A stretch of 64,000 nucleotides of DNA, taken from positions 1-64,000 of the forward strand of contig CADEGF010000015.1 in the NCBI GenBank assembly GCA_902826815.1, in the 5' to 3' direction. A model generated the notes under the pieces. That model was not told the DNA's origin, made no database searches, and was given only the letters and a program-made list of their open reading frames with translations. Positions within the stretch are counted from its first letter, which is position 1, and each line of letters begins with the position of its first letter. Source of the stretch: an uncultured Mycobacteriaceae bacterium (GTDB lineage: Bacteria; Actinomycetota; Actinomycetes; Mycobacteriales; Mycobacteriaceae). The translations under genes were made by a program, and so were the position numbers. Positions 25,135 through 34,959 of this stretch are shown in pieces.

Positions 25135-25146
25135 TGACTTCAGTCA
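25135..25146. promoter_or_regulatory. perfect-armed TGACTTCAGTCA operator-like palindrome
   Basis: Arms TGACT and AGTCA with a 2-base spacer, in the divergent gap between TetR copy 2 and the DapB-like gene. It matches the sites at 23678 and 24454. Its TTGACT also resembles a -35 box for the plus-strand gene, so TetR binding would block RNA polymerase. Confidence 0.55.
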
Positions 25147-25197
25147 GTGCGATCCGTTTAGATGATGGCCACCATCGCCCAACTGCTGAGGATGACG

Positions 25198-26280
25198 ATG
25201 CGCAGAGTAGTTCAATTCTCCACCGGCAATGTCGGTCAACATTCACTCAAGGCGATCATCGGACGTCCCGATCTAGAGTTGGTGGGCGTGCACGCCGCCA
25301 GTCCGAACAAGATCGGACGCGACGCGTCCGAGCTATGTGGGCTGAAAGACCCGACCGGCATCATCGCGACCGACGACATCGACGCACTCATTGGGCTGAA
25401 GCCTGATTGCGTCGTCTACACGGCACAGGGCGAGACACGGCCGATGGAGGCCATCGAGCAGATGGCGAAGTTCCTCGCCGCAGGCATCAACGTCGCGGCC
25501 ACGTCGATGGTCTGGCTGGTCGCCCCGCACTTCGCCGACGACTGGCTGACGGGCCCGCTGCAGAGCGCGTGCGACGCGGGCAACTCGTCGTTGTATGTCA
25601 ACGGAATCGACCCGGGCTTCTCCGGCGATACGCTCGTTCACTCCGCGGTGAGCCTGACCACGCGCGTCGACTCGATCACCGTGCAGGAGATCTTCGACTA
25701 TGCGAACTACGACGACTACGAGTTCACCGGTGTCTCAATGGGCTTCGGTATGAAGCCGGACGACGATCCGCCGCTGGCGTTTCTGCCGGGGGTCATCATG
25801 TCGATGTGGGGCGGCCCGCTGCGGAGCCTGGCGGCGAACCTCGGTATCGAACTCGACGAGGTTCGCGAGCGCTCAGAGCGCTGGTTCACGCCCGAGCGCA
25901 TCGACTGCACAATGATGACGGTGGAGCCAGGCGGCATGGCCGCGGTCCGGTTCGCCACCGAAGGCGTCCGCGACGGCGTACCGGTGATCACCCTCGAACA
26001 CGTTACGAGGCTCACCGACGCCGCCGCACCCGACTGGCAGTACCCGCCCGACGGGCAGACCGGCGTACACCGCGTCATCGTCGAGGGCGAACCGCGCGTC
26101 GAGATCAACACCCATGTAACGCATCCCGTACTCGACTCCACCGATGCCGGCTGCATCTCGACCGCGGGCCGGGTCGTCAACGCCATCGACTGGGTCTGCG
26201 ACGCACCTAAGGGCTTGATCGCGGTGGAGGACATCCCGCAGGCGGCCACCATGCGCGGCCTGATGTGGGCTAGTCAGTAG
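25198..26280 (+). CDS. DapB-like NAD(P)-dependent dehydrogenase
   Basis: A 360-residue paralog of the oxidoreductase at 16996. The N-terminus RRVVQFSTGNVGQHSLKA carries the nucleotide-binding loop, and NGIDPGFSGD matches the catalytic-domain loop of the paralog. The ATG at 25198 is preferred, with GAGG six bases before; in-frame ATGs at 25192 and 25162 are alternatives, the latter lacking a ribosome site. It stands alone on the plus strand, divergent from TetR copy 2 and sharing the TGACTTCAGTCA site. It is therefore probably in the same regulon as the NorQ/NorD array and supplies a redox step for it. Confidence 0.77.
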   Translation: MRRVVQFSTGNVGQHSLKAIIGRPDLELVGVHAASPNKIGRDASELCGLKDPTGIIATDDIDALIGLKPDCVVYTAQGETRPMEAIEQMAKFLAAGINVAATSMVWLVAPHFADDWLTGPLQSACDAGNSSLYVNGIDPGFSGDTLVHSAVSLTTRVDSITVQEIFDYANYDDYEFTGVSMGFGMKPDDDPPLAFLPGVIMSMWGGPLRSLAANLGIELDEVRERSERWFTPERIDCTMMTVEPGGMAAVRFATEGVRDGVPVITLEHVTRLTDAAAPDWQYPPDGQTGVHRVIVEGEPRVEINTHVTHPVLDSTDAGCISTAGRVVNAIDWVCDAPKGLIAVEDIPQAATMRGLMWASQ

Positions 26281-26332
26281 CGAGCTTGCGCAGTGGACGC
26301 CATGGGCCAGGCATCAGGCAGCCCGATTCGGC

Positions 26333-26635
26333 TCAGTCGCTGGCTGGCAGCGGCTTGGCTTCCTTGATGGACAGCGGCGTCGACCCGACGGACAGCGTGC
26401 CCTTGCCTGCCTTGGTGACGAGTACTTCGGCGCCGGTCTCGTCGACGTAGCGCTTACCCATCAGGTTCCCGTCGGACAGTGCGTCGTCGAGGGTGAGGTC
26501 GGACGAGGATTCTTCGCCAATCGGCACCATCGGTGCGCCGCCCGCGCGCAGGTCGTCGAGGCTGTCGGCGGACCGCACGACGATGACCTGGGTGTCGCAC
26601 ACCTGGCTCTGCAGACGCGTGCCGTTCTTGATCAT
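26333..26635 (-). CDS. conserved-looking 100-residue hypothetical protein
   Basis: A small soluble acidic protein I do not recognise. It starts MIKNGTRLQSQVCDTQVIVV with a single cysteine, has a central glycine/proline segment (AGGAPMVPIG) and ends in short beta-strand-like pieces. The start ATG overlaps the stop of the acyl-CoA ligase (ATGA), so it is translated with it. Its conserved place after an acyl-CoA ligase suggests a small partner or carrier-like role, but there is no serine-attachment motif that would make it an acyl carrier protein. Confidence 0.65.
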   Translation of the reverse strand: MIKNGTRLQSQVCDTQVIVVRSADSLDDLRAGGAPMVPIGEESSSDLTLDDALSDGNLMGKRYVDETGAEVLVTKAGKGTLSVGSTPLSIKEAKPLPASD

Positions 26636-28131
26636 GCTGGCTCCTTACTGGCGTTCAGCTCGCTGACGAGTTCGCGGCGCAGCACCTTGCCGGTCGCGTT
26701 GGTGGGAAGTTCATCACGGAACACCACCTTGTCCGGTGTGCGGGACCCGCGCAGCTGCCCGCGCACGAATCCGCGCAGGTCCTCGGCATCGGGCGATGCT
26801 CCCGATGCGGGCACCACGACGGCCACGATGATCTGACCCCACTGGGGATCCTCGGCGCCCACCACCGCGCAGTCGTGGACGTGCGGATGCTCGACGAGAA
26901 CGTCCTCGATCTCGGCGGGTGCGATGTTCTCTCCGCCGCGGATGATGGTGTCGTCGGACCTGCCGCCGATGAAGAGGTAGCCGTCGGCGTCCAGGTGGGC
27001 CACGTCCTTGGTGGGGAACCAGCCCTCGTCGTCGAGCACCGACCCGATTCCTGTGTACTTTCCCGACACCTGCTCGCCGCGGACGAACAGCTCGCCGGGT
27101 TCGCCAGGGCCTAAGACGGTTCCGTCGTCGGCGCGGATCTGCACCTCGACGGTGGGCACCGGCTGGCCGACCGAACCGAGCCTGCGCGCGACGCCCTCGT
27201 CGGCGGCGCCGAGGGCGGCGCGGTGATCGTCAGGGGTGAGCACCGCGATGGTCGAGCTGGTCTCCGTCAGGCCGTAGGCATTGACGAATCCGACATCGGG
27301 CAGCAGCGACAACGCCTTGCGCACCAACGGAAGTGCGACCTTGGATCCGCCGTAGGCCAACGAGCGAAGTGTCGGCAGAGCCGTCGACTCCGCTTCCAGC
27401 ACTGCGACGATACGGTCGAGCATGGTCGGTACCACCGTGGCCGACGTGACGCCCTCGTCGCCGACAAGGCGAACCCACTCGCGGGCGTCGAAGTTGGTCA
27501 GATACACCATCTTTCGGCCCGCGTACAGGTTGGACAACGCCGCGCTGACGCCGGCTATGTGGTACGGCGGCACGCAAATCAGCGCCGCGTCCTCGGGCGC
27601 CGCAGCACCGAATTCCACGGTGCCGGTGATGTAGCTGGTCAGGTTGTTGTGCGTGAGCTCGACGGCTTTCGGGCGCGACGTGGTGCCGGAGGTGAACAGC
27701 ACGACTGCGACGCTGTCGGGGTCGGCGAACTCGGCGACTGGTTCTGCGGTGCGGGCCGCTGCGATGAAGTCCTCTGAGGAGATCACCTTCTTGCCTGTGC
27801 CCGCGACGACGTCGACGTACTCGGCGTCGGCGATCACCAGCGGCGTTGGCAGCCGGTCGATCAGCTCGCCCAGGCCGTCGGCGCTCAATCGGTAGTTGAG
27901 TGGGGTGAGGGCAACCGCGGCTCGCGCTGCGGAGAAGAGCAGCAGCGGCAGCATGGCCCCGCCGGTGCCGACGTAGGCGACGTGGTGGGCACCCGACGCC
28001 GCGACGACGCCCGCGCCGCCGTCGGCAAGCGCGCTGAGTTCGTCTGTCGTCAACCGCATGTCGCCGGAGACCAGTGCCGTGCGGTCGGGTTCGCCCGAGG
28101 AAGCCATCTCGAGCAGCAACGAGATGCTCAT
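26632..28131 (-). CDS. acyl-CoA synthetase (AMP-binding family, FadD-like)
   Basis: A 499-residue acid-CoA ligase. Motifs in order are LFTSGTTSRPKAVELTHN near residue 150, YGLTETSS near 290, the GWFPTKDVAHLD region near 375, GGRSDDTIIRGGENI near 390, and the C-terminal GKVLRRELV with the catalytic lysine. Note WFPTKD in place of the more common WFRTGD. It overlaps the SDR at 28128 by 4 bases and the 100-residue protein by 4 bases, forming a three-gene minus-strand operon divergent from the mutase operon. It should activate an organic acid to its CoA ester. Confidence 0.9.
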   Translation of the reverse strand: MSISLLLEMASSGEPDRTALVSGDMRLTTDELSALADGGAGVVAASGAHHVAYVGTGGAMLPLLLFSAARAAVALTPLNYRLSADGLGELIDRLPTPLVIADAEYVDVVAGTGKKVISSEDFIAAARTAEPVAEFADPDSVAVVLFTSGTTSRPKAVELTHNNLTSYITGTVEFGAAAPEDAALICVPPYHIAGVSAALSNLYAGRKMVYLTNFDAREWVRLVGDEGVTSATVVPTMLDRIVAVLEAESTALPTLRSLAYGGSKVALPLVRKALSLLPDVGFVNAYGLTETSSTIAVLTPDDHRAALGAADEGVARRLGSVGQPVPTVEVQIRADDGTVLGPGEPGELFVRGEQVSGKYTGIGSVLDDEGWFPTKDVAHLDADGYLFIGGRSDDTIIRGGENIAPAEIEDVLVEHPHVHDCAVVGAEDPQWGQIIVAVVVPASGASPDAEDLRGFVRGQLRGSRTPDKVVFRDELPTNATGKVLRRELVSELNASKEPA

Positions 28132-28970
28132 GATTTGTCGACGAAGATATCAAGGATGGGGTCGTCGCCGCCCCCATAGCGGGACAGGTCGCTGTGCCCG
28201 GCCTCGGTGAGTACCTGCGAGTCGATGTAGCAGTTGCCGTTCACATCGGCGGGCGGCCGGGAGAAGATCTCGGCTGCGGCGTCGCCCATGATCTGCGGAT
28301 CGCGTGAGCGGGCGGCCAGCTTGTCCCCTTCGGCGAGGTTGGCGACCGCGGACGTCGCGATGTAGGTCTCGGGCCACAGGCAGGAGAAGCCGATGTTCGC
28401 GTCGGAATATTCGGCGGCCCAGCCCAGCGACAGCAGCGTCATCCCGTATTTCGACAGCGTGTAGGTCGGGTGTGCGCCCAGCCAGTGCGGGTTCATGTTC
28501 ATCGGCGGCGCGAGCGTCAGCACGTGCGCTCCGCCTGTTGACTTCCTCAAGTGCGGCAGCGCCGCCTTCGTCAGCAGGAACGTGCCCCTGACATTGATGT
28601 CCATCATCAGGTCGAACTTCTTGGCCGCGAGCTTCTCGGTCGGTTCGGTGGCGATGGCGCTGGCGTTGTTCACGCAGACGTCGACGCCGCCGAAGTGCTC
28701 GACAGCGGTGTCGACGGTGCGCTGCACATCGTCGTCATTCCGCACATCCCCGACCACGGCCACGCCCTTGCCTCCCGCGGCCTCGACCTCGGCGACGGCG
28801 GTGTGGACGGTGCCAGGGAGCTTCGGATGCGGTTCTGCAGTTTTGGCCAGCAGCACGATGTTGGCGCCCTTTTTGGCGGCGCCGAGTGCGATCGCAAGGC
28901 CGATACCCCGGCTGGCGCCGGATATGACGAGCGTGCGGTCGGTGAACGTATGGCTGGACGACTCAGTCAT
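28128..28970 (-). CDS. short-chain dehydrogenase (HSDL2-like)
   Basis: A 280-residue SDR. The cofactor motif GASRGIG, the NNAS motif and the catalytic YTLSKYG are present. The serine normally preceding the tyrosine is within THVLTLAPP-like sequence, where the family shows reduced Ser, as in HSDL2-type proteins. HSDL2-like SDRs are linked to fatty-acid metabolism. ATG 28970 is preferred because AGGAGG lies just upstream; the longer frame adds residues with no SDR similarity. It is the first gene of the minus-strand operon, facing the mutase operon across a 187-base promoter region. Confidence 0.88.
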   Translation of the reverse strand: MTESSSHTFTDRTLVISGASRGIGLAIALGAAKKGANIVLLAKTAEPHPKLPGTVHTAVAEVEAAGGKGVAVVGDVRNDDDVQRTVDTAVEHFGGVDVCVNNASAIATEPTEKLAAKKFDLMMDINVRGTFLLTKAALPHLRKSTGGAHVLTLAPPMNMNPHWLGAHPTYTLSKYGMTLLSLGWAAEYSDANIGFSCLWPETYIATSAVANLAEGDKLAARSRDPQIMGDAAAEIFSRPPADVNGNCYIDSQVLTEAGHSDLSRYGGGDDPILDIFVDKS

Positions 28971-29016
28971 CGGCCTCCTGTCGGCGAAGCCTAACCCTAG
29001 CAAATCGGTAGTGACG

Positions 29017-29034
29017 TTCTCATTTTACGCAAGT
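29017..29034. repeat. 18-base direct repeat, copy 1, in divergent promoter
   Basis: TTCTCATTTTACGCAAGT. It matches the copy at 29126 in 16 of 18 bases, in the same orientation, 109 bases apart, close to whole helical turns. It is 47 bases upstream of the minus-strand SDR start. A regulator binding both copies could loop or cooperatively cover the divergent promoters. Confidence 0.5.
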
Positions 29035-29119
29035 GCCATAATCACTGTGTAGCGCGTGTTCGCCCCGCTAATGAGCCTCCCGATACGCCCTCTCCCGTGC
29101 ACGTTTCCGGCTCGCGGTA

Positions 29120-29148
29120 TTGGCATTCTCATTTTTTGCAAGTACGTT
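29120..29148 (+). promoter_or_regulatory. putative promoter of mutase operon with embedded 18-base repeat copy 2
   Basis: TTGGCA (29120-29125) and TACGTT (29143-29148) are spaced by 17 bases, a good sigma-70-type fit. The 18-base repeat TTCTCATTTTTTGCAAGT (29126-29143) fills the spacer exactly, so a protein bound there would block the polymerase. The expected transcription start falls at or next to the ATG at 29158, and no ribosome site is visible, so the mutase mRNA may be leaderless. Confidence 0.5.
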
Positions 29149-29157
29149 ATCCAATTG

Positions 29158-30734
<1,577 letters not shown>

Positions 30735-30735
<1 letters not shown>

Positions 30736-31139
30736 TGGCTACTCGAGTATTGGTCGCCAAGCCCGGTCTCGACGGCCATGACCGCGGTGCGAAAATCGTC
30801 GCCCGCACGCTGCGCGACGCCGGGTTCGAGGTCATCTACACCGGTATCCGGCAGCGGATCGAGGACATCGTGTCGATCGCGCTGCAGGAGGACGTTGCGC
30901 TGGTCGGGCTGAGCATCCTCTCTGGTGCGCACGTCGCGCTGACCACGCGCACAGTCGAGGCGCTGCGCGCCGCGGACGCGGGCGACATCGCCGTCGTCGT
31001 CGGCGGCACCATTCCCGAGGCCGACGTGGCGAAGCTGCTGTCCGCCGGTGCGGCCGCGGTCTTTCCGACCGGAACGTCGCTGGAGACCTTGGTTCGTGAC
31101 GTGCGTGCGCTCACCGAGAAGGCAGGAGAGACCGCATGA
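30735..31139 (+). CDS. B12-dependent acyl-CoA mutase, small cobalamin-binding subunit
   Basis: A 134-residue B12-binding domain. The cobalamin motif DxHxxG is visible as DGHDRG at residues 13-18, with His15 as the expected lower cobalt ligand, followed by the LSILSG and VVVGGTIP segments of the domain. The GTG start shares one base with the stop of the large subunit. It pairs with the 29158 product to form a functional mutase, and the MeaB GTPase at 42163 would protect and reload its cofactor. Confidence 0.92.
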
Positions 31140-32092
31140 GGTTGGGCGTGATGATCGGGGCCGAACGCGGCGATATGACGCGCAAGGTGACCAAGCTGGT
31201 CGCCGACATCAAGTGGGCGGAAGAGGCCGGTCTGGACACCGCGTGGATGCCGCAGGTGCCCGACGACTTCGACGCGCTGACGATGGTGGCGCTGATGGCC
31301 GCGAACACCTCACGCATAGAGCTCGGCACCGCGGTGGTTCCGCTACAGGCCCAGCATCCGATCGCCCTTGCCCGGCAGGCGCTTTCGGTGCACGCGATGG
31401 CGGCAGGCCGGTTGGCGCTCGGTGTCGGGCCTTCGCACCACTGGATCGTCCGGGACATGCTCGGCATCCCCTACGACAAGCCCGCCGCCTACACGCGTGA
31501 CTATCTCGAGGTGCTCAACACCGCGATCGCCGGACCTGGTCCTGTCGACGTCGAGAACGGCTCGTTCACCGTGCACAACCCGACGGTGCTGGCCGCCGAG
31601 ACCCCGATGCCGGTGCTGGTCGCCGCACTCGGGCCGGTGATGCTGCAGATCGCGGGCGAGCATGCCGACGGCACCGTGCTCTGGATGGCCGACGAGAAGG
31701 CCATCGGCGATCACATCGCGCCGAAGATCGCCAAGGCCGCCGCCGACGCGGGTCGGCCCGCGCCGCGCATCGTCGCAGGCATCCCGGTGTGCCTGTGCGC
31801 CAACTCGGAGATCGACGCGGCCAAGGATCGCGCCAATCGCATTCTCGCCGAGGCGGAAACGTCGCCGAACTACCAGCGGCTGCTGGACCGCGGCGATGCG
31901 CGCGACGTCGGCGATCTGTGCGCCGCAGGGGACGAAGAAGCGATCCTTTCGCGCTTCCGGCAGTTCGCCGAGGCGGGCGTCACCGACCTGTCGGTGCGGT
32001 TGCTGCCGATCGGCGACAGTCGTGACGAACTGATCGCGTCGAAATACCGAACCCGCGAGGTGATTTCGCAACTTTCGGCTGAAGTGCGATGA
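31136..32092 (+). CDS. LLM-class (luciferase-like) F420-dependent oxidoreductase
   Basis: A 318-residue bacterial-luciferase-fold oxidoreductase. Features are the TIM-barrel N-terminus MRLGVMIGAERGD, TAWMPQVPDDFDALTMVALMA, and RIELGTAVVPLQAQHPIALARQA, typical of mycobacterial F420-binding members. It would reduce or oxidise a hydrophobic substrate with F420, which mycobacteria make. The start ATG overlaps the stop of the B12 subunit (ATGA), so it belongs to the mutase operon and may act on the same acyl-CoA or its precursor. FMN use cannot be excluded. Confidence 0.87.
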   Translation: MRLGVMIGAERGDMTRKVTKLVADIKWAEEAGLDTAWMPQVPDDFDALTMVALMAANTSRIELGTAVVPLQAQHPIALARQALSVHAMAAGRLALGVGPSHHWIVRDMLGIPYDKPAAYTRDYLEVLNTAIAGPGPVDVENGSFTVHNPTVLAAETPMPVLVAALGPVMLQIAGEHADGTVLWMADEKAIGDHIAPKIAKAAADAGRPAPRIVAGIPVCLCANSEIDAAKDRANRILAEAETSPNYQRLLDRGDARDVGDLCAAGDEEAILSRFRQFAEAGVTDLSVRLLPIGDSRDELIASKYRTREVISQLSAEVR

Positions 32093-32131
32093 GCGCTTGC
32101 GCGAAGACCCGAAGGGTACGATGACTCGGCA

Positions 32132-33208
32132 ATGAATGCAGGACCGCTGGCGGGCATCCGCATACTCGAGGTAGGCGTCATGCTGGCAGGCCCGTACGCC
32201 ACCATGCTGCTCGCCGACCTCGGCGCCGAGGTCATCAAGATCGAGCCGCCGGGCGGCGAGATCTCCCGCCAGGTCAGCGCCAGCTACTTCGCCAGCTTGA
32301 ACCGCAACAAGCAGAGCATCTGTATTGACTTGCGGTCGGAGGCAGGGCAGAAGCACCTCAGTGAACTCGTCGCGAATTCGCATGCGTTGCTGGTCAATAT
32401 GAAGCCCTCGGCCATCCGCCGGTTGGGCCTTACCTACGCCGCGCTGAAGAAATACAACGAGAGGATCGTCTGCGTCGCACTCACCGGCTTCGGGATGGAC
32501 GGCGGCGACGATCCCGCATTCGACTACGTGATCCAGGCCGGGACCGGGGTCGCTGCGATGACGGGAGATCCCGACGGCCCGCCCACGCTGCCCGGCTACT
32601 CGGCGGCGGACAACTCCACCGGGTTGACCGCGGCGCTTGGGCTGGTGTCCCAGATCGTCTCGGGCCGCGGGGGCCAGGTCGAGGTCTCGCTGCGCGATGC
32701 GGTGATGTCGCAGCTGAACTACAAAGCGTCGGCGTGGCTGAACGACGGGGTCGCGCCGAAGCGATACCCGAACGGGGCGCATTCGTATTACGTGCCGGCG
32801 CAGCTGTTTCCGACAGCGGACGGCTATCTCGCGATGTTCATCACGCACGACGAGTTCTGGCGCTTGTTCTCCGCGGAAGCCGGAATTTCGGGCTTTCCGG
32901 CCATGGCCGAACGCTCTGCCCAGCGTGACGAGGTGCTCGCCGTCGTCCACGCAGCGCTTGCCACCGATACAGCGAAGGGTTGGGAGGCGCGCCTACGTCC
33001 GCTCGGCATCCCGGCGGCGGCGGTGCGCACCCTGCCCGATGCATTGGAGGCACTCCCCGAAGTCATCGTGACGGCGGGGGAGTTCCGGCTGGTGCGCAGC
33101 GCGATACGGATATCCGGCTTCGAGCCCGAATACCGACCGGCGCCGCGGGCGGGCGAACACGATCACTCGTACTCGACGGTCACCGACTCCGTATCCGGCA
33201 CGCCCTGA
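32132..33208 (+). CDS. CaiB/BaiF family CoA transferase or acyl-CoA racemase
   Basis: A 358-residue class III CoA transferase. The opening GPLAGIRILEVGVMLAGPYA and the AEVIKIEPPGGE motif are typical. The active-site acid appears as GGQVEVSLRDA, with Glu where most members have Asp, the same substitution as in the second half of the protein at 1675. Family members also include alpha-methylacyl-CoA racemases, which would suit a branched acyl-CoA next to a mutase. It follows the LLM gene by 39 bases, ending the operon, and overlaps the convergent ferredoxin gene by 46 bases. Confidence 0.88.
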   Translation: MNAGPLAGIRILEVGVMLAGPYATMLLADLGAEVIKIEPPGGEISRQVSASYFASLNRNKQSICIDLRSEAGQKHLSELVANSHALLVNMKPSAIRRLGLTYAALKKYNERIVCVALTGFGMDGGDDPAFDYVIQAGTGVAAMTGDPDGPPTLPGYSAADNSTGLTAALGLVSQIVSGRGGQVEVSLRDAVMSQLNYKASAWLNDGVAPKRYPNGAHSYYVPAQLFPTADGYLAMFITHDEFWRLFSAEAGISGFPAMAERSAQRDEVLAVVHAALATDTAKGWEARLRPLGIPAAAVRTLPDALEALPEVIVTAGEFRLVRSAIRISGFEPEYRPAPRAGEHDHSYSTVTDSVSGTP

Positions 33209-33444
33209 CAGGTGAGGATGTATCCCTCGGCCACCTCGTCGTCGTCGAGTGCGTCGTTGACGCGCATGGTCGCCTTGCCCTCGACCAGCTTGGCCATGCA
33301 GGTGCCGCAGTTGCCCGCCTCGCAGCTGAACGGCGGCGAAAGACCGGCGCGCCGTGCGCTCTCGAGCAGGGTCTCGTTCGCCACCCGCGCAACCGAGGCC
33401 TTCTGCCGGTCGAGCAGGATCGTCACGGTCCCCTCGACAGCCAT
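33163..33444 (-). CDS. plant-type [2Fe-2S] ferredoxin
   Basis: A 93-residue ferredoxin. The cluster ligands are in CEAGNCGTC (C-x4-C-x2-C) with the fourth Cys in ILTCQG, the pattern of plant-type and phenol-hydroxylase ferredoxin domains. It would carry electrons to a Rieske oxygenase or P450. AAGGAGG precedes the ATG. It shares the divergent region and the GAGAATACTATTCTC site with the acyl-CoA ligase at 33556, and its 3' end overlaps the convergent CoA transferase by 46 bases. No reductase gene is adjacent. Confidence 0.92.
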   Translation of the reverse strand: MAVEGTVTILLDRQKASVARVANETLLESARRAGLSPPFSCEAGNCGTCMAKLVEGKATMRVNDALDDDEVAEGYILTCQGVPDTESVTVEYE

Positions 33445-33462
33445 CCGACCCTCCTTGCGCCA

Positions 33463-33495
33463 TTGAGATTCTGCTTCTACGAGAATACTATTCTC
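33463..33495 (+). promoter_or_regulatory. promoter with overlapping GAGAATACTATTCTC operator
   Basis: TTGAGA (33463-33468) and TACTAT (33486-33491) are 17 bases apart, a good promoter for the ligase operon starting at 33556. The perfect palindrome GAGAATACTATTCTC (33481-33495) covers the -10 box. The same 15-base site, differing at two central bases, covers the -10 of the thiolase promoter at 40924 in the same register. A shared repressor is strongly suggested; which one is unknown. Confidence 0.62.
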
Positions 33496-33555
33496 ACTCT
33501 AGGATAGTGTGTTCTCCCAATGTTCCGCAACGCTACCGAAGGGCGGGTGAGCTGA

Positions 33556-34959
33556 GTGAGCGAGGCGCCCGTCCTAGCCTTTGACGAGGTTGAATACTCG
33601 CTCGCCGAGCTCGATGCGCTGGCCGACGGCATGGCGACGACGCTCGAGAACCGGGGTGTCCGGCGAGGTGACCGGGTGGCGCTGATGTCGTCGAACCGGC
33701 CCGAGTTCGTGGTGGCGATGCGGGCCATCTGGCGGCTTGGCGCGGCGGCTGTCCTGTTGAGCCCGGCCTGGCGGGAGACCGAGGTCCAGCACGCGCTCGC
33801 GGTGACCAAACCGTCGCACGCCGTCGGCGATCATCCGGTGCTCGCCGGGTTGATGCCGATGCTGGCGCTGGACGACCCGATCACCCCTGGGCAGCGGCCG
33901 TTCGAACCACCGTCTGCCGACGCCGACGCGTTGTTCGTGTTCAGTTCCGGCACCACCGGCATGCCGAAGGCGGTCCGGCATACGCACCGGGCGTTCGCGG
34001 TGGCCGTGCGGCACTGGCGTGACGCGCTCGGCATGACGTCGTCGGATCGCATGCAGATCGTGACACCGCCATCGCACATCCTCGGACTGCTCAACATCGT
34101 GATGGCGCTGGACACCGGCGCGTGGATCCGGCTGCATCGCCGCTTCGACATCGACCAGATGCTGCACCACATCGAGGCCGACCGGATCACCATCGAGATG
34201 GCGGTTGCACCGATCGCGCTGGCGTTGGCCGCCCATCCGAAGCTGGACTCCTACGACCTGTCGTCACTGCGGTACGTGATGTGGTGCGCGACGCCGGTTA
34301 CGCAGAGCGTCGCCGAGGCAGTGACGGCGAGAGCCGGGGTGAACTGGGTGACCGCATACGGCACCAGCGAGTTGCCGGTGCTGACATGCAATTCGCTCGA
34401 GGGAGCGAAACTCGACACCGTGGGACGGCCGGTACCCGGTGTCGAACTCCGAATCGTCTCGCTAGAGGACGGCAAGACCGTCGGACCGGGAGAGGTCGGC
34501 GAGATTGCGGCCCGGTCGGATTCGGTGATGGCCGGCTACCTGCCCGATGAAGCAACGGCGCAGGCGTTCTCCGACGGCTGGTACCGCACCGGCGACGTCG
34601 GCTACCTGGACTCCGACGGCTGGTTGCGGATCACCGACCGGGCCAAGGAGATGATCAAGGTCAGAGGATTTCAGGTCGCGCCCGCCGAGATCGAGGCGGT
34701 GCTGCACGGCCATCCCGCCGTCGACGACTGCGCGGTGTTCGGTGTCGACGACGCGGTCAACGGCGAAGCGGTCGTCGCTGCGGTCGCAACGCACGGCTCG
34801 GTGGACCCCGACGAACTCATGGCCCTCGTCGCCGGCCGGCTGGCGTCGTACAAACAACTGAGCCGCGTGGTGGTGGTTCCGGAGATTCCGCGATTGCCTT
34901 CAGGAAAGGTGTTACGACGAGTGCTGAAGGAGCGCCATGGATGTCCGTCTGACGTCTGA
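33556..34959 (+). CDS. acyl-CoA synthetase (AMP-binding family, short FadD-like)
   Basis: A 467-residue adenylate-forming ligase, shorter than usual at the N-terminus. Motifs: FSSGTTGMPKAVRHTH near 130, AYGTSELPV near 275, GWYRTGDVG near 340, RAKEMIKVRGFQVAPAEIE near 360, and GKVLRRVL with the catalytic Lys near the end. GTG 33556 is the first start after the promoter with a GGGCGGG site. It is the first of a four-gene operon (ligase, two FadE-type proteins, enoyl-CoA hydratase), which reads as one activation and beta-oxidation round for a single acid. Confidence 0.9.
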   Translation: MSEAPVLAFDEVEYSLAELDALADGMATTLENRGVRRGDRVALMSSNRPEFVVAMRAIWRLGAAAVLLSPAWRETEVQHALAVTKPSHAVGDHPVLAGLMPMLALDDPITPGQRPFEPPSADADALFVFSSGTTGMPKAVRHTHRAFAVAVRHWRDALGMTSSDRMQIVTPPSHILGLLNIVMALDTGAWIRLHRRFDIDQMLHHIEADRITIEMAVAPIALALAAHPKLDSYDLSSLRYVMWCATPVTQSVAEAVTARAGVNWVTAYGTSELPVLTCNSLEGAKLDTVGRPVPGVELRIVSLEDGKTVGPGEVGEIAARSDSVMAGYLPDEATAQAFSDGWYRTGDVGYLDSDGWLRITDRAKEMIKVRGFQVAPAEIEAVLHGHPAVDDCAVFGVDDAVNGEAVVAAVATHGSVDPDELMALVAGRLASYKQLSRVVVVPEIPRLPSGKVLRRVLKERHGCPSDV

